In this document: positions 45,002 to 53,684 of the stretch, piece by piece
Position numbering within the stretch: position 1 is the stretch's first letter
Layout of the letters: the number at the start of each line of letters is the position of its first letter
NCBI RefSeq assembly: GCF_000176855.2
Contig: NC_015138.1
Span: 2,294,001-2,358,000 of the forward strand
Direction: 5' to 3'
DNA length: 64,000 bases
Source: Paracidovorax avenae ATCC 19860
GTDB taxonomy: Bacteria; Pseudomonadota; Gammaproteobacteria; Burkholderiales; Burkholderiaceae_C
The notes under the pieces: model-generated
Databases searched by the model: none
Seen by the model: the letters and a program-made list of their open reading frames with translations, nothing else
Told to the model about the DNA's origin: nothing
Translations under genes and position numbers: made by a program

Positions 45002-45625
45002 ATGCCCGATCTCTCCGCTGCCGCGCAAGGCTTCCTGCTGGCCCTGGGCCTTTTCATTTGTCCTGGCCCCAAGGACGTTCTGGTCTTTCGCGAGGCACTC
45101 CTGGGACGCTCCCGGACGGTGCTCGTCGCCATCGGCAGCGGCAGCGACCTGGTCCTGATTGCCGTGGGCGTTTCGGGTGTCTCCGCTGCGCTCAAGGCCT
45201 TTCCCGCTCTCCAGGTGCTCCTGCAGGCCGCAGGTGTCGTCCTGCTCGTCGGCCACGCCGTGCACGCGGCGCGTGCGGCATCCAGAGGGTCTGCCGGTGC
45301 CCCGGTCCTTGCGGCCCGGGCCGGCGACGGGAGCTGGGTGCGTCGCCTCCTGGTGATGTCCCTGGGCAATCCTGCTTCCTGGCTCGACACCGTGGTCATC
45401 CTGGGATCGGTGGGGGCCACGCTTCCTGCTTCGGCCAGCGTGACGTTCTCCGCCGGTGCCGTATGCGCGTCCATCGTGTGGTTCACCGCGTGGGTCTCGC
45501 TGGCCAGAGGTGCCAGCCACTGGCTGGCTTCGCCAAGGAGCTGGCGGATCGTGGATGCAGTGACGGCGATCGCCATGCTCGGCATGGCGCTCTGGCTGGC
45601 CGCGGACCTCGTTGCCGGGCTCTGA
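45002..45625 (+). CDS. LysE/RhtB-family amino-acid exporter
   Basis: A 207-residue inner-membrane protein with about six helices. The family motif GPKDVLVFREALLGRSRTVL (a variant of the usual GPxxxxVxxxxxxxG) is near residue 22, and GNPASWLDTVVILG is in the middle. LysE/RhtB proteins export basic or small neutral amino acids. The conserved Asn-Pro is present. It converges with the citrate-synthase-like gene. The substrate is unknown. Confidence 0.85.
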   Translation: MPDLSAAAQGFLLALGLFICPGPKDVLVFREALLGRSRTVLVAIGSGSDLVLIAVGVSGVSAALKAFPALQVLLQAAGVVLLVGHAVHAARAASRGSAGAPVLAARAGDGSWVRRLLVMSLGNPASWLDTVVILGSVGATLPASASVTFSAGAVCASIVWFTAWVSLARGASHWLASPRSWRIVDAVTAIAMLGMALWLAADLVAGL

Positions 45626-45705
45626 CCGCCCTGGAGCCGCGCATGGGCCGCGCCCCACCCACCTGGACTCGCGCCGGTGCAGGCGGCAAGGCGCGCGGCC
45701 GTCCA

Positions 45706-46992
45706 TCAAGGCGATCGGGGCCTGAAGAAAGCGGCCGCCAGGTCGTTGCCTGGCGCCGCATGCGGCGGCGTTGGCCGCTGGGGCGATCGTCCATGGGCTC
45801 GAGGCTTCCCCAGCTCGACAGGGGGGCCGACATACACGGCGCGGGGCCTGATCAGTCCGGGTTGCCCGCGTTGCTCCAGTCCGTGGGCAATCCACCCGAT
45901 CGAGCGGCCCAGCGCGAAAAGGCCGAACGCGGCACCCATGGGGAGCCGTAGATGCCTGCGCAACGCCACGAGTGCGAGGTCCATCGACGGCTTCTGGCCC
46001 ACCAGCGCCGTCCCGGCATCGATCATGCGTGCCCATGGGGGATGGCGCGGCATAAGGCGCGCCAGCAGGTAAGCCGCGCGCGCATCGCCGTCGGGATAGA
46101 GCGAATGCCCGAAGCCCGGCAAATCGTCGCCCCTCGAAAGCCGGTCCCGCATCCTGCGTTCGATATCCCGCGTACCGAGCTCATCCCACAACGCCTCGAC
46201 GCGCGCAGTGGTCGCGCCGTGCCGTCCTCCGGACAGCCCGGCCAGGCCGCCGATCACGACGGCCCGCAGGCTCGCGTCGGTCGAGGCCACGCAACGGCCC
46301 GTGAAGGTGGATGCATTGAGTTCGTGGTCCGCGCCCAGCACGAGGGCCTTCCTGATCAGCTCGGCGCCCGCAGGGTCCAAACCCCATGCCCGCGCGCATT
46401 GCTCGTGGATCGGCCTCGTGTCGGGACGGGTGCGCAACAGGCAGGCAGCCAGGATCCGCACCAGATCTCCGCAGCCTTGCGCCTGCCGCCCGGCCGCCTT
46501 CTGCCAGATGGCGGTGGACGCGTCGTCGCTCGCGACGGCGAAAAGCGGCAGGAGGGCTTCCTCGGCACGCTGAGCCTGGTAGTGCCTGAAGAGCGATCGC
46601 AAGACGGCAGGCGCGGCGGCAGCCCGGGGGCCGAAGGCCGCCTGCCTGTGGCATTGCCAGAGCAGCGCCGCGACGTCCTCGAGGCTCGCATGGTCGGCGA
46701 GCCCCAGTGCGTCCACGCCGCGATAGAAGAGCCGCCCGCCATCGATCAGCGTGATGCCCGATTCGAGCACGGGCGTGCCCCAGTTCAGTGCAGCCTTCGC
46801 CACTTCCTTCGGCTTGCGGCCGCGTGCGCGCTGTGCCGCGAACCTGTCGATATCGGCCGCGAGATAACGGCTTTCGCGTGGATTGTCGCCGTGCTCGGCA
46901 TGCAGCAGGCCGCGGCTGACGTACGCGTAGAGCGTTTGCCGCGACACCCCGAGCCTTGCCGCGGCTTCGGATGAATTGAGGTAATTCGGCAT
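45706..46992 (-). CDS. Citrate synthase-family enzyme with N-terminal DNA-binding helix-turn-helix
   Basis: A 428-residue fusion. Residues about 1-62 are a MerR/excisionase-type helix-turn-helix (LNSSEAAARLGVSRQTLYAY, VSRGLLHAEHGDNPRESRYL). From about 70 on it is a citrate synthase; all three catalytic residues are in place: His223 in LGADHELNAST, His296 in LPGFGHSLYP and Asp338 in GQKPSMDLAL, followed by LFALGRSIGWIAHGLE. The start is the ATG at 46992, where homology begins. It is divergent from a CoA transferase, with a palindrome between them, suggesting an enzyme that also represses its own operon. Which acyl-CoA it condenses is unknown. Confidence 0.88.
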   Translation of the reverse strand: MPNYLNSSEAAARLGVSRQTLYAYVSRGLLHAEHGDNPRESRYLAADIDRFAAQRARGRKPKEVAKAALNWGTPVLESGITLIDGGRLFYRGVDALGLADHASLEDVAALLWQCHRQAAFGPRAAAAPAVLRSLFRHYQAQRAEEALLPLFAVASDDASTAIWQKAAGRQAQGCGDLVRILAACLLRTRPDTRPIHEQCARAWGLDPAGAELIRKALVLGADHELNASTFTGRCVASTDASLRAVVIGGLAGLSGGRHGATTARVEALWDELGTRDIERRMRDRLSRGDDLPGFGHSLYPDGDARAAYLLARLMPRHPPWARMIDAGTALVGQKPSMDLALVALRRHLRLPMGAAFGLFALGRSIGWIAHGLEQRGQPGLIRPRAVYVGPPVELGKPRAHGRSPQRPTPPHAAPGNDLAAAFFRPRSP

Positions 46993-47018
46993 GGCAATCG
47001 GGGGGATTCGTTCGATGG

Positions 47019-47037
47019 GTTGATCAAGATAATCAAC
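47019..47037. promoter_or_regulatory. Palindromic operator candidate GTTGAT-N7-ATCAAC
   Basis: A perfect 6-base inverted repeat, arms at 47019-47024 and 47032-47037, lies between the divergent citrate synthase-family and CoA transferase genes. A TTGACA-like -35 for the rightward gene (47039-47044) abuts it. The HTH part of the citrate synthase fusion is the most likely binder (inference). Confidence 0.55.
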
Positions 47038-47095
47038 ATTGACAATCCATGCCAGCCCGCCGATCTTCGCTCCACCTGAACCATCCGAGGTGAAC

Positions 47096-48529
47096 ATGCG
47101 TGTCGATCAAGTGCCACAAAGTACCGTCGTGGGCGATGAGAGTCCGGCGCCGGACCATTTGCGGGAGTTCTGGGCGTCGCTGGGCGGGGCGTCCCGGTTC
47201 CTCGACGCCTGCAGCTTTGCCGGAACGGGGGAACTGTTTTCTCCGTTTCGCGTGACCGACCTGGCAGCGGCGGCCATCGGCGCGGCGGGAACCGCGGTCG
47301 CTGAGCTGTTGCAGGCCTCGACCGGCAGGCTGCCGTCCGTCCGGGTCGACCGGCGCATGGCGTCGCTGTGGTTCGGCACGTCGCTGCGTCCGCAGGGATG
47401 GACGCTGCCGCCGCAATGGGACCCGATCGCCGGCAACTACCGGGCGCGCGATCGCTGGATCCGGTTGCACACCAACGCGCCGCACCATCGCGATGCCGCG
47501 CTGTCCGTTCTCGGCTGCGCCACCGATGCGCAATCCGTCGCGCAGGCGGTGAGCGGCTGGGAGGCCGCTGCACTCGAGGACGCAGTGGTCGCGCGCGGCG
47601 GCTGTGCCGCCGTCATGTACTCGCGGCAGGAATGGGCCGATCATCCGCAAGGCCAGGCCGTCGCATCCGAGCCTTTGCTGCACATCCACACGGAGAGCCG
47701 CGTCGCGGCGCGCGATTGGCAGCCGTCGCCGGACCGTCCGCTGCGCGGCATTCGCGTGCTCGACCTGACGCGCATCCTCGCGGGGCCCGTTGCGACGCGA
47801 TTCCTCGCTGGCCTGGGTGCCGAGGTGTTGCGGATCGATCCCCACGGCTGGGAAGAGCCGGGCACGGTGCCCGAAGTCGTCCTGGGCAAGCGCTGTGCGC
47901 GGCTGGACCTGAAGAATGCCGCGGATCTCGACACGCTCCGGCGGCTGTTGCGCAGCGCGGACATCGTTGTCCACGGCTACCGGTCCGATGCGCTCGCCCG
48001 GCTGGGTCTCGATGCCGCACAGCGGCGCGCGCTGAATCCTGCGCTGATCGACGTATCGCTCGATGCGTATGGCTGGTCCGGGCCGTGGCGCTGCCGGCGT
48101 GGTTTCGACAGCCTCATCCAGATGAGCACGGGCATCGCCGAGGCGGGCATGCGCGCGGTGCACCGCGATGAGCCGCTCAACCTGCCGGTCCAGGCGATCG
48201 ACCATGCGACGGGCTACCTGATGGCGGCGGCAGCGTTGCGCGGATTGACGACGCGGATGGTGCAGGGGGCCGGAACCGAGGCGCGCGCCTCGCTGGGACG
48301 TACCGCCGCGGTTCTGCAACTGCGCCCCGGGCGCATGAGCGAGGTGGTCAGGTTGGCGGCGGATGCGCCCGGCGATCGTTCCGGGCACGTCGAGGAAACG
48401 TCCTGGGGGCCGGCCGCCCGGCTGCTGCCTCCGCTGGAGATCGAGGGGGCACCGCTCGCATGGCACTATCCGGCGCGCGCGCTGGGCACGGATGCACCTG
48501 AATGGCTGTCTTCGAACGAAGAACTGTGA
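47096..48529 (+). CDS. CaiB/BaiF-type CoA transferase with rearranged domain order
   Basis: A 477-residue class III CoA transferase. The start is the ATG at 47096 with GAGGTG five bases upstream. The typical opening motif of the family, VLDLTRILAGPVATRFLAGL, appears only at residues 221-240; the predicted catalytic Asp369 is in AIDHATGYLMAAAAL, preceded by FDSLIQMSTGIAEAG. Residues 1-210 (YRARDRWIRLHTN, EDAVVARGGCAAVM) resemble the part that normally comes after the catalytic core, so the order looks permuted. It is divergent from the HTH-citrate synthase fusion, and the two likely act in the same acid/CoA pathway. Confidence 0.83.
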   Translation: MRVDQVPQSTVVGDESPAPDHLREFWASLGGASRFLDACSFAGTGELFSPFRVTDLAAAAIGAAGTAVAELLQASTGRLPSVRVDRRMASLWFGTSLRPQGWTLPPQWDPIAGNYRARDRWIRLHTNAPHHRDAALSVLGCATDAQSVAQAVSGWEAAALEDAVVARGGCAAVMYSRQEWADHPQGQAVASEPLLHIHTESRVAARDWQPSPDRPLRGIRVLDLTRILAGPVATRFLAGLGAEVLRIDPHGWEEPGTVPEVVLGKRCARLDLKNAADLDTLRRLLRSADIVVHGYRSDALARLGLDAAQRRALNPALIDVSLDAYGWSGPWRCRRGFDSLIQMSTGIAEAGMRAVHRDEPLNLPVQAIDHATGYLMAAAALRGLTTRMVQGAGTEARASLGRTAAVLQLRPGRMSEVVRLAADAPGDRSGHVEETSWGPAARLLPPLEIEGAPLAWHYPARALGTDAPEWLSSNEEL

Positions 48530-48600
48530 GCGCGGTGAGGAGCGTTGAACAGGTCAGCGGCGGCGCGGAGCGAGGGCGGTAGCGGCGCAGGCCGTTCCCG

Positions 48601-49608
48601 TCAGCGTCGCACCTGCAGCGCGCCCGGGTTCACGATGTTCGTCGGCGTCCCGCGGATGTAGTTGATCACGTTGTCGAACGCGGCCCCGAAATAGAGCTCG
48701 TAGCTGTCCTGCTCCACGTAGCCGATGTGGGGTGTGCAGATGCAGTTTTCCAGGCGCAGCAGCGCATGGCCCTGCAGGATGGGCTCGCTCTCGAACACGT
48801 CCACCGCGGCCATGCCGGGGCGCCCGCGGTTCAGTGCGGCGATCAGTGCGTCCGGCTCGATCAGTTCCGCGCGCGAGGTGTTCACCAGCAGGGCGTTGGG
48901 CTTCATGGCGGAGAGGTCCTCCAGGCGCACGATGCCGCGCGTCTCGTCGTTGAGCCGCAGGTGCAGCGACACCACGTCGCACTGCGAGAAGAACTCCTCG
49001 CGCGTGGTCGCCACCTGCAGGCCGTCGCTCAGCGCCTGGGCGCGCGAGGCTTCGCGGCCCCACACGCGCACGTTCATGCCGAAGGCGCGGCCGTAGCCCG
49101 CCACGATCTGGCCGATGCGCCCGTAACCCCAGATGCCCAGCGTCTTGCCGCGCAGCACCGTGCCGATGCCGAAATTGGCCGGCATGGAGGCCGCGCGCAG
49201 GCCCGATTGCTGCCAGGCGCCGTGCTTGAGGTTGGAGATGTACTGCGGCAGTCGCCGCATGGCCGCCATGATCAGCGCCCAGGTCAGTTCGGCCGGGGCG
49301 ACGGGCGAGCCCACGCCCTCGGCCACCGCGATGCCGCGCTCGGTGCAGGCCGCCACGTCCACGTGCGGGCCCACCTTGCCGGTCTGCGCGATGAGCTTCA
49401 GCCGCGGCAGCTTCTCCACGAGCTGGCGGGTGATCTGGGTGCGCTCGCGGATCAGCACGATGATGTCGGCATCCCGCAGCCGCACGGAAAGCTGGCCGAG
49501 GCCCTTGACGGTGTTGGTGTAGACCTTGGCGGAGTAGGCGTCGAGACGCGCGGCGCAATGGAGCTTGCGGACGGCGTCCTGGTAGTCGTCGAGGATGACA
49601 ATGTTCAT
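48601..49608 (-). CDS. D-2-hydroxyacid dehydrogenase family protein
   Basis: A 335-residue NAD(P)-dependent dehydrogenase. The cofactor motif is LRGKTLGIWGYGRIGQIVAG near residue 150. Catalytic residues are Arg in NALLVNTSRAELIEPD, Glu in DVFESEPI and His in CTPHIGYVEQD. The start could be 49617 (three codons earlier); MNIVILDDYQ at 49608 is the canonical beginning. The enzyme reduces a 2-oxoacid; the substrate is not evident. A very long open frame continues upstream antisense to the acyl-CoA ligase gene, but this is a shadow. Confidence 0.9.
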   Translation of the reverse strand: MNIVILDDYQDAVRKLHCAARLDAYSAKVYTNTVKGLGQLSVRLRDADIIVLIRERTQITRQLVEKLPRLKLIAQTGKVGPHVDVAACTERGIAVAEGVGSPVAPAELTWALIMAAMRRLPQYISNLKHGAWQQSGLRAASMPANFGIGTVLRGKTLGIWGYGRIGQIVAGYGRAFGMNVRVWGREASRAQALSDGLQVATTREEFFSQCDVVSLHLRLNDETRGIVRLEDLSAMKPNALLVNTSRAELIEPDALIAALNRGRPGMAAVDVFESEPILQGHALLRLENCICTPHIGYVEQDSYELYFGAAFDNVINYIRGTPTNIVNPGALQVRR

Positions 49609-49992
49609 GGAGTCCATGGGCCGCAGGCCGTGGCCGCGCGCAGGCGCCGCGCGGACCGGCACGAAATGGCGATGCAGGTGCGAGAAAAGGGAAGTGCTGC
49701 GCCGGCCGGGCAGGGCTCGACAGGGGCGCCGGGCCCGGGCGGCGTGCAGGCGTAGCCGCCATTGTCGTTCATGGTGGGGCCGCCCGGCGCGCGCAGGGCC
49801 CCCAAAGCCCCCCTGCCGGGACAAGCCGTTACAAAAACCCGGGCTGCTGCCCGTGCCCCGGAGCACAGGCTTTTGGCGGCCGCCGCGGCGTCGCATGGGT
49901 GACGGGCGATTGGGACCATCCCCAATACGTGCCCGGCCCGTGGGCCGCAGGATGCGGGTTCGTACCGATCCACGGAAAACCATCGCCTTCCC
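49609..49992. other. Intergenic region between divergent dehydrogenase and ligase genes
   Basis: These 384 bp should contain both promoters. I see no tRNA, regulatory RNA or convincing small gene; a 55-codon frame on the minus strand (49605-49772) is low-complexity and lacks a ribosome site. Composition is high GC throughout. Confidence 0.4.
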
Positions 49993-51714
49993 ATGCCCGC
50001 ACACCACGCCTTCTGGCCCAAGCGCCTGCCGCCCGCCCTCACTCCGCCCGCCACCTCGCTCTGGACCAACCTGGCCGTGAGCGCCCAGCGCTACCCGGAC
50101 AAGCCGGCGACGGTGTTCTTCGGCACGGCGCTGGGCTACCGGGAACTGGCGCGCACGGCCGAGCGGCTGGCCGCGCACCTGCACGCCCTGGGCGTGCGCC
50201 GGGGCGACCGCGTGCTGTTGTGCATGCAGAACTGCCCGCAGCTCGTCGCCGCCCATTTCGCCATCCTGCGCGCCAACGCCGTCGTGGTGCCCGTGAACCC
50301 GATGAACCGTGCCGAGGAGCTCAAGCACTACATCACGGACCCGGACGCACGCGTGGCCATCACCACCGCCGATCTCGCGCCCGAGCTGGCCGCCGCCAGC
50401 GATGCGCTGCCGCCGGACCGCCGCCTGCAGCACCTCGTGGTCTCCCAGTTCACCGACGCCTTCGACCCGGCTTCGCCCGAGGCCCAGGCCATGCCCGAGG
50501 CCTGGCGCGACTGGCTCTGCCCGGTGCGCCCGCTGCCCGTGCTCGAAGGCGGCGCCGTGCATGCCTGGAGCGAGGCCGTGGCCTGCAGCGCCGAGCCGCC
50601 GGCCTGCGAGGTGGGCCCGGAAGACCTGGCCGTGCTGCCCTATACCAGCGGCACCACCGGCCTGCCCAAGGGCTGCATGCACCCGCACCGCAGCATCATG
50701 CACAACGCCGTCGCCAGCGCGCTCTGGGGCACGGCCACCTCCGAAAGCGTGACCCTGGCGGTGGTGCCCATGTTCCACATCACCGGCATGGTGAGCCTCA
50801 TGCATTCGTCCATCTATGCCGGCGCCACGCTGGTCATGATGCCGCGCTGGGACCGGGACCTCGCCGGCCGCCTCATCTCCCGCTACCGCGTGACCAACTG
50901 GACCAACATCCCCACGATGGTGATCGACCTGATGGCGAGCCCGCGCTTCTCGGAGTACGACCTCTCCAGCCTGGTCTATATCGGCGGCGGCGGGGCCGCC
51001 ATGCCGCAGGCCGTGGCGCAGCGGCTGCTGGAGCAGTTCGGCCTGCGCTTCTGCGAAGGCTACGGCCTGACGGAGACGGCCGCGCCCTCGCACACCAACC
51101 CGCCGGACCACCCCAAGCAGCAGTGCCTGGGCGTGCCGTTCATCAGCACCGATTCGCGCGTGATCGACCCGGACACCCTGCGGGAGGTGCCCGTGGGCGA
51201 GCAGGGCGAGATCGTGATACACGGCCCGGGCGTGTTCAGCGGGTACTGGAAGCAGCCTGCCGCCACGGAGACTGCCTTCATCGAGATCGACGGCAAGCGG
51301 TTCTTCCGCTCGGGCGACCTCGGCCGCGTGGACGAGGATGGCTATTTCTTCATCACCGACCGCCTCAAGCGCATGATCAACGCCAGCGGCTTCAAGGTCT
51401 GGCCGGCCGAGGTGGAGGCGCTTATGTTCCGCCACCCCGCCGTGCAGGAGGCCTGCGTGATCGCCGCGCGCGACAGCTACCGCGGCGAGACGGTGAAGGC
51501 CGTGGTGGTGCTGCGGCCATCGCACCGGGGGCAGGTTTCCGAGGCCGACATCATCGCCTGGTGCCGCGACAACATGGCCGTGTACAAGGTGCCGCGCATC
51601 GTGCAGTTCGCCGATGCGCTGCCCAAGAGCGGCAGCGGCAAGGTGATGTGGCGGCAGCTGCAGGAGGCGGAACGGGGCGCGGCGCCGGCCACCTCGGAGG
51701 CCCCGGCGGCCTGA
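49993..51714 (+). CDS. AMP-dependent acyl-CoA ligase
   Basis: A 573-residue ANL-family ligase resembling fatty-acid--CoA ligases. Motifs: VLPYTSGTTGLPKGCMHPHR (P-loop, about residue 215), CEGYGLTETAAPSHTNPP (about 355), SGDLGRVDEDGYFFITDRLK (about 440) and catalytic Lys in PKSGSGKVMWRQLQ near the end. It activates a medium- or long-chain or aryl acid; the chain preference is not evident. Monocistronic, followed after 37 bp by a gene in the opposite direction. Confidence 0.9.
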   Translation: MPAHHAFWPKRLPPALTPPATSLWTNLAVSAQRYPDKPATVFFGTALGYRELARTAERLAAHLHALGVRRGDRVLLCMQNCPQLVAAHFAILRANAVVVPVNPMNRAEELKHYITDPDARVAITTADLAPELAAASDALPPDRRLQHLVVSQFTDAFDPASPEAQAMPEAWRDWLCPVRPLPVLEGGAVHAWSEAVACSAEPPACEVGPEDLAVLPYTSGTTGLPKGCMHPHRSIMHNAVASALWGTATSESVTLAVVPMFHITGMVSLMHSSIYAGATLVMMPRWDRDLAGRLISRYRVTNWTNIPTMVIDLMASPRFSEYDLSSLVYIGGGGAAMPQAVAQRLLEQFGLRFCEGYGLTETAAPSHTNPPDHPKQQCLGVPFISTDSRVIDPDTLREVPVGEQGEIVIHGPGVFSGYWKQPAATETAFIEIDGKRFFRSGDLGRVDEDGYFFITDRLKRMINASGFKVWPAEVEALMFRHPAVQEACVIAARDSYRGETVKAVVVLRPSHRGQVSEADIIAWCRDNMAVYKVPRIVQFADALPKSGSGKVMWRQLQEAERGAAPATSEAPAA

Positions 51715-51751
51715 AAAACACCCGGGAAAAGGGCGGGGCCGGGCGGCCGGT

Positions 51752-52159
51752 TCAGTGCCCGGTCGCCGGCTGCGCCGGCACGCCCCGGCCGCGGTGCGCC
51801 GACACCAGCGTCTGCAGGTCGCGCTCCAGCAGGGCCGGGTCGCCGAGCTGCAGCTCGATCACGCGGCGCAGGTGGGTGGCGCTGTCGAGGTCCATGGTGT
51901 GGCCCTGCAGGCCCGCGCAGTGGCCTTCCACGTGCACCAGTTCGCCGGACATCGCGATCTGCTCCTCACCCGCCATCAGGGGAATGGAGAGCGCGCAGGG
52001 GGCGCCCGGCGGCAGGGCCTGGCCGGCGGGCAGCTCCAGCAGCGCGCCGCGCAGGGACACGTCCAGCACCTGCACGTCGAAGGTGCCGTGGCCGCTCACG
52101 GCAAGGCGCGCGGGCGCCTCGAAGGCGACTCGGACATAGTGGCGGCGTTCATGGGCCAT
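51752..52159 (-). CDS. PilZ-domain protein (c-di-GMP receptor)
   Basis: A 135-residue single-domain PilZ protein. The cyclic-di-GMP-binding signature is complete: ERRHYVRVAF at the N terminus (RxxxR) and LDVSLRGALLE (DxSxxG) near residue 33. The rest is the PilZ beta barrel plus a C-terminal helix. Such stand-alone PilZ proteins couple c-di-GMP to motility, pili or polysaccharide. It converges with the acyl-CoA ligase and is divergent from the 2OG oxygenase gene. Confidence 0.9.
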   Translation of the reverse strand: MAHERRHYVRVAFEAPARLAVSGHGTFDVQVLDVSLRGALLELPAGQALPPGAPCALSIPLMAGEEQIAMSGELVHVEGHCAGLQGHTMDLDSATHLRRVIELQLGDPALLERDLQTLVSAHRGRGVPAQPATGH

Positions 52160-52311
52160 GGTGTTCTCCTGGTGCGCGCGCCACTGCCGGCGCGGCGCCC
52201 ACGGATGCTACTGCAGCCGGGTTTGCCGCGGCGCAACCGGCCGCTGAAATTCCGGCACCGCGTTCTTCCGGTGCGCGCACGGCATGCCGGGCGGGGGTAA
52301 GCTCGCGCCAC

Positions 52312-53103
52312 ATGGCGCACATCACGTTTCCCCCTCCCTACCTGCGGCCCGAACAGGTCGCCGACCACCTGCGCAGCACGGGCTACGCCGTGCTGCGGCC
52401 CGAGGACACCGCTGCCTGGATCGGCGTGCCGCTCGCGGCGCTGCAGGCGCTGCATGCGGACTGGCCCTCGCTGCCGCCCGATGAATTCCTCAAGGATGGC
52501 GGACGCTACCGCCGGCGGCGGCATTCCTGCTTCGTGGCCGACGAGTCCGGACTGCGGCAGGTGCCCCACCGCGCCCACTGGCAGCCGCTGGACTACAACG
52601 CCCTGCATGGCGGAATGCAGCGCTGGTTCGCGCCCATGCAGGATGCGACCGTGGCGCAGCCTGCCTGGCAGCAATTGCTGGCTGCGCTGGCCGGCCTGTC
52701 GCAGCAGGCGCTGGCGGACGCCCCGGCGCGCTGGTTCCTGGAGGCCCACCAGTTCCGTATCGACACCACCGACGGCATCGGGCGGCCCACGCCCGAGGGC
52801 GCGCACCGCGACGGCGTGGACCTCGTGGCCGTGTTCCTGGTGGGGCGCGAGGGGGTGAAGGGCGGCGAGACCCGCATCTTCGAGGCGGCCGGCCCCAGCG
52901 GCCACCGCTTCACCCTCAGCGAGCCCTGGTCGCTCATGCTGCTGGACGATGCCCGCATGATCCACGAGACCACGCCCATCCAGCCCCTGGGGGATGCGCC
53001 GGGCTACCGCGACACGCTGGTGGTGACCTGCCGGCGCGGCGGGTTCCAGGAAGAGGGCGGGGACAAGGCGGGGGACAAGGCCGCAACAACCCCTGCTGCT
53101 TGA
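52312..53103 (+). CDS. 2-oxoglutarate-Fe(II) oxygenase (amino-acid hydroxylase-like)
   Basis: A 263-residue protein fitting the 2OG-Fe_Oxy_2 family (isoleucine dioxygenase/BsmA type). Iron ligands: HxD in EGAHRDGVDLVAVFL near residue 163 and His in ARMIHETTPIQPL near 222; the 2-oxoglutarate Arg is in YRDTLVVTCRRG near 240. Members hydroxylate free amino acids such as isoleucine or methionine. The last 20 residues (EEGGDKAGDKAATTPAA) are a low-complexity tail. The stop codon overlaps the FNR box of uspA. The substrate is unknown; BsmA relatives affect biofilm. Confidence 0.82.
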   Translation: MAHITFPPPYLRPEQVADHLRSTGYAVLRPEDTAAWIGVPLAALQALHADWPSLPPDEFLKDGGRYRRRRHSCFVADESGLRQVPHRAHWQPLDYNALHGGMQRWFAPMQDATVAQPAWQQLLAALAGLSQQALADAPARWFLEAHQFRIDTTDGIGRPTPEGAHRDGVDLVAVFLVGREGVKGGETRIFEAAGPSGHRFTLSEPWSLMLLDDARMIHETTPIQPLGDAPGYRDTLVVTCRRGGFQEEGGDKAGDKAATTPAA

Positions 53104-53113
53104 TGCGAATCAA
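53100..53113 (+). promoter_or_regulatory. Perfect FNR/Anr box upstream of uspA
   Basis: TTGAT-GCGA-ATCAA matches the FNR/Anr/CRP-family consensus TTGAT-N4-ATCAA in all ten positions. Centred at 53106.5, class II activation (-41.5) would give a start near 53148 with a weak -10 (CACACT, 53135-53140), 35 bases before the uspA ATG. It overlaps the stop of the upstream oxygenase gene. Confidence 0.75.
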
Positions 53114-53182
53114 CCCGTGGCCGGCGCATTGCGGCACACTGGTCCCATCGGTTCCACACCACCATCGACGAAGGAGAAGTTC

Positions 53183-53620
53183 ATGTTCAAGCACATCCTC
53201 ATTCCCGTGGACGGTTCGCCCACTTCCATGATGGCCGTCATCAAGGCGGCCGGCCTCGCCAAGACCTTCGGCTCCCAGGTCACCGCCGTCTACGTGGTGG
53301 ATCCCTATCCCTTCACCGGCGTGGGCGCGGACTTCGCTTACGGCCAGTCCCAGTACATGAATGCCGCCACCTCGGAGGCCAACACCGCGCTGGACGCCAC
53401 GCGCAAGGCCCTGGAAGAAGCCGGGGTGGCCGTGACCACCGTGATCGGAGAGGGCCACGCCGTGCACGACGGCATCCTGCGCGCGCTGGAGAGCACCGGC
53501 GCCGACCTGATCGTCATGGGCTCCCATGGCCGCCGCGGGCTCGAGAAGCTGGTGCTGGGCAGCGTCACCCAGCGCGTGCTGGGCGTGGTCCACGTGCCGG
53601 TGCTCGTCGTGCGCGACTGA
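53183..53620 (+). CDS. Universal stress protein A family
   Basis: A 145-residue UspA protein. AAGGAGAAG stands six bases before the ATG at 53183. The ATP-binding-type residues are present: HILIPVDGSPTSMMAV at the start and VMGSHGRRGLEKLVLGSVTQ (GxxGxxxxxxGS) before the C terminus, so it probably binds ATP. The FNR/Anr box upstream implies induction when oxygen is low, as for several USP genes of proteobacteria. A terminator follows 37 bp after the stop. Confidence 0.95.
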   Translation: MFKHILIPVDGSPTSMMAVIKAAGLAKTFGSQVTAVYVVDPYPFTGVGADFAYGQSQYMNAATSEANTALDATRKALEEAGVAVTTVIGEGHAVHDGILRALESTGADLIVMGSHGRRGLEKLVLGSVTQRVLGVVHVPVLVVRD

Positions 53621-53657
53621 CGCGCCCCGGCAGCAGCAGCATCGCGCTGCGGCAGAT

Positions 53658-53684
53658 AGCGGCTCCCTCGTGGAGCCGCTTTTT
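53658..53684 (+). terminator. Rho-independent terminator of uspA
   Basis: Stem AGCGGCTCC (53658-53666) with GGAGCCGCT (53672-53680), loop CTCGT and TTTTT (53680-53684). The next 190 bp up to the insertion element contain no gene. Confidence 0.9.

Noticed and set aside
49605..49772. 55-codon frame with MNDNGGYACTPPG start
   Set aside because: No ribosome site, Pro/Ala/Arg low complexity, and it overlaps the dehydrogenase start region.
49612..51525. Upstream extension of the D-2-hydroxyacid dehydrogenase frame, antisense to the acyl-CoA ligase
   Set aside because: The family start MNIVILDDYQ is at 49608 and the extension is low-complexity shadow sequence.
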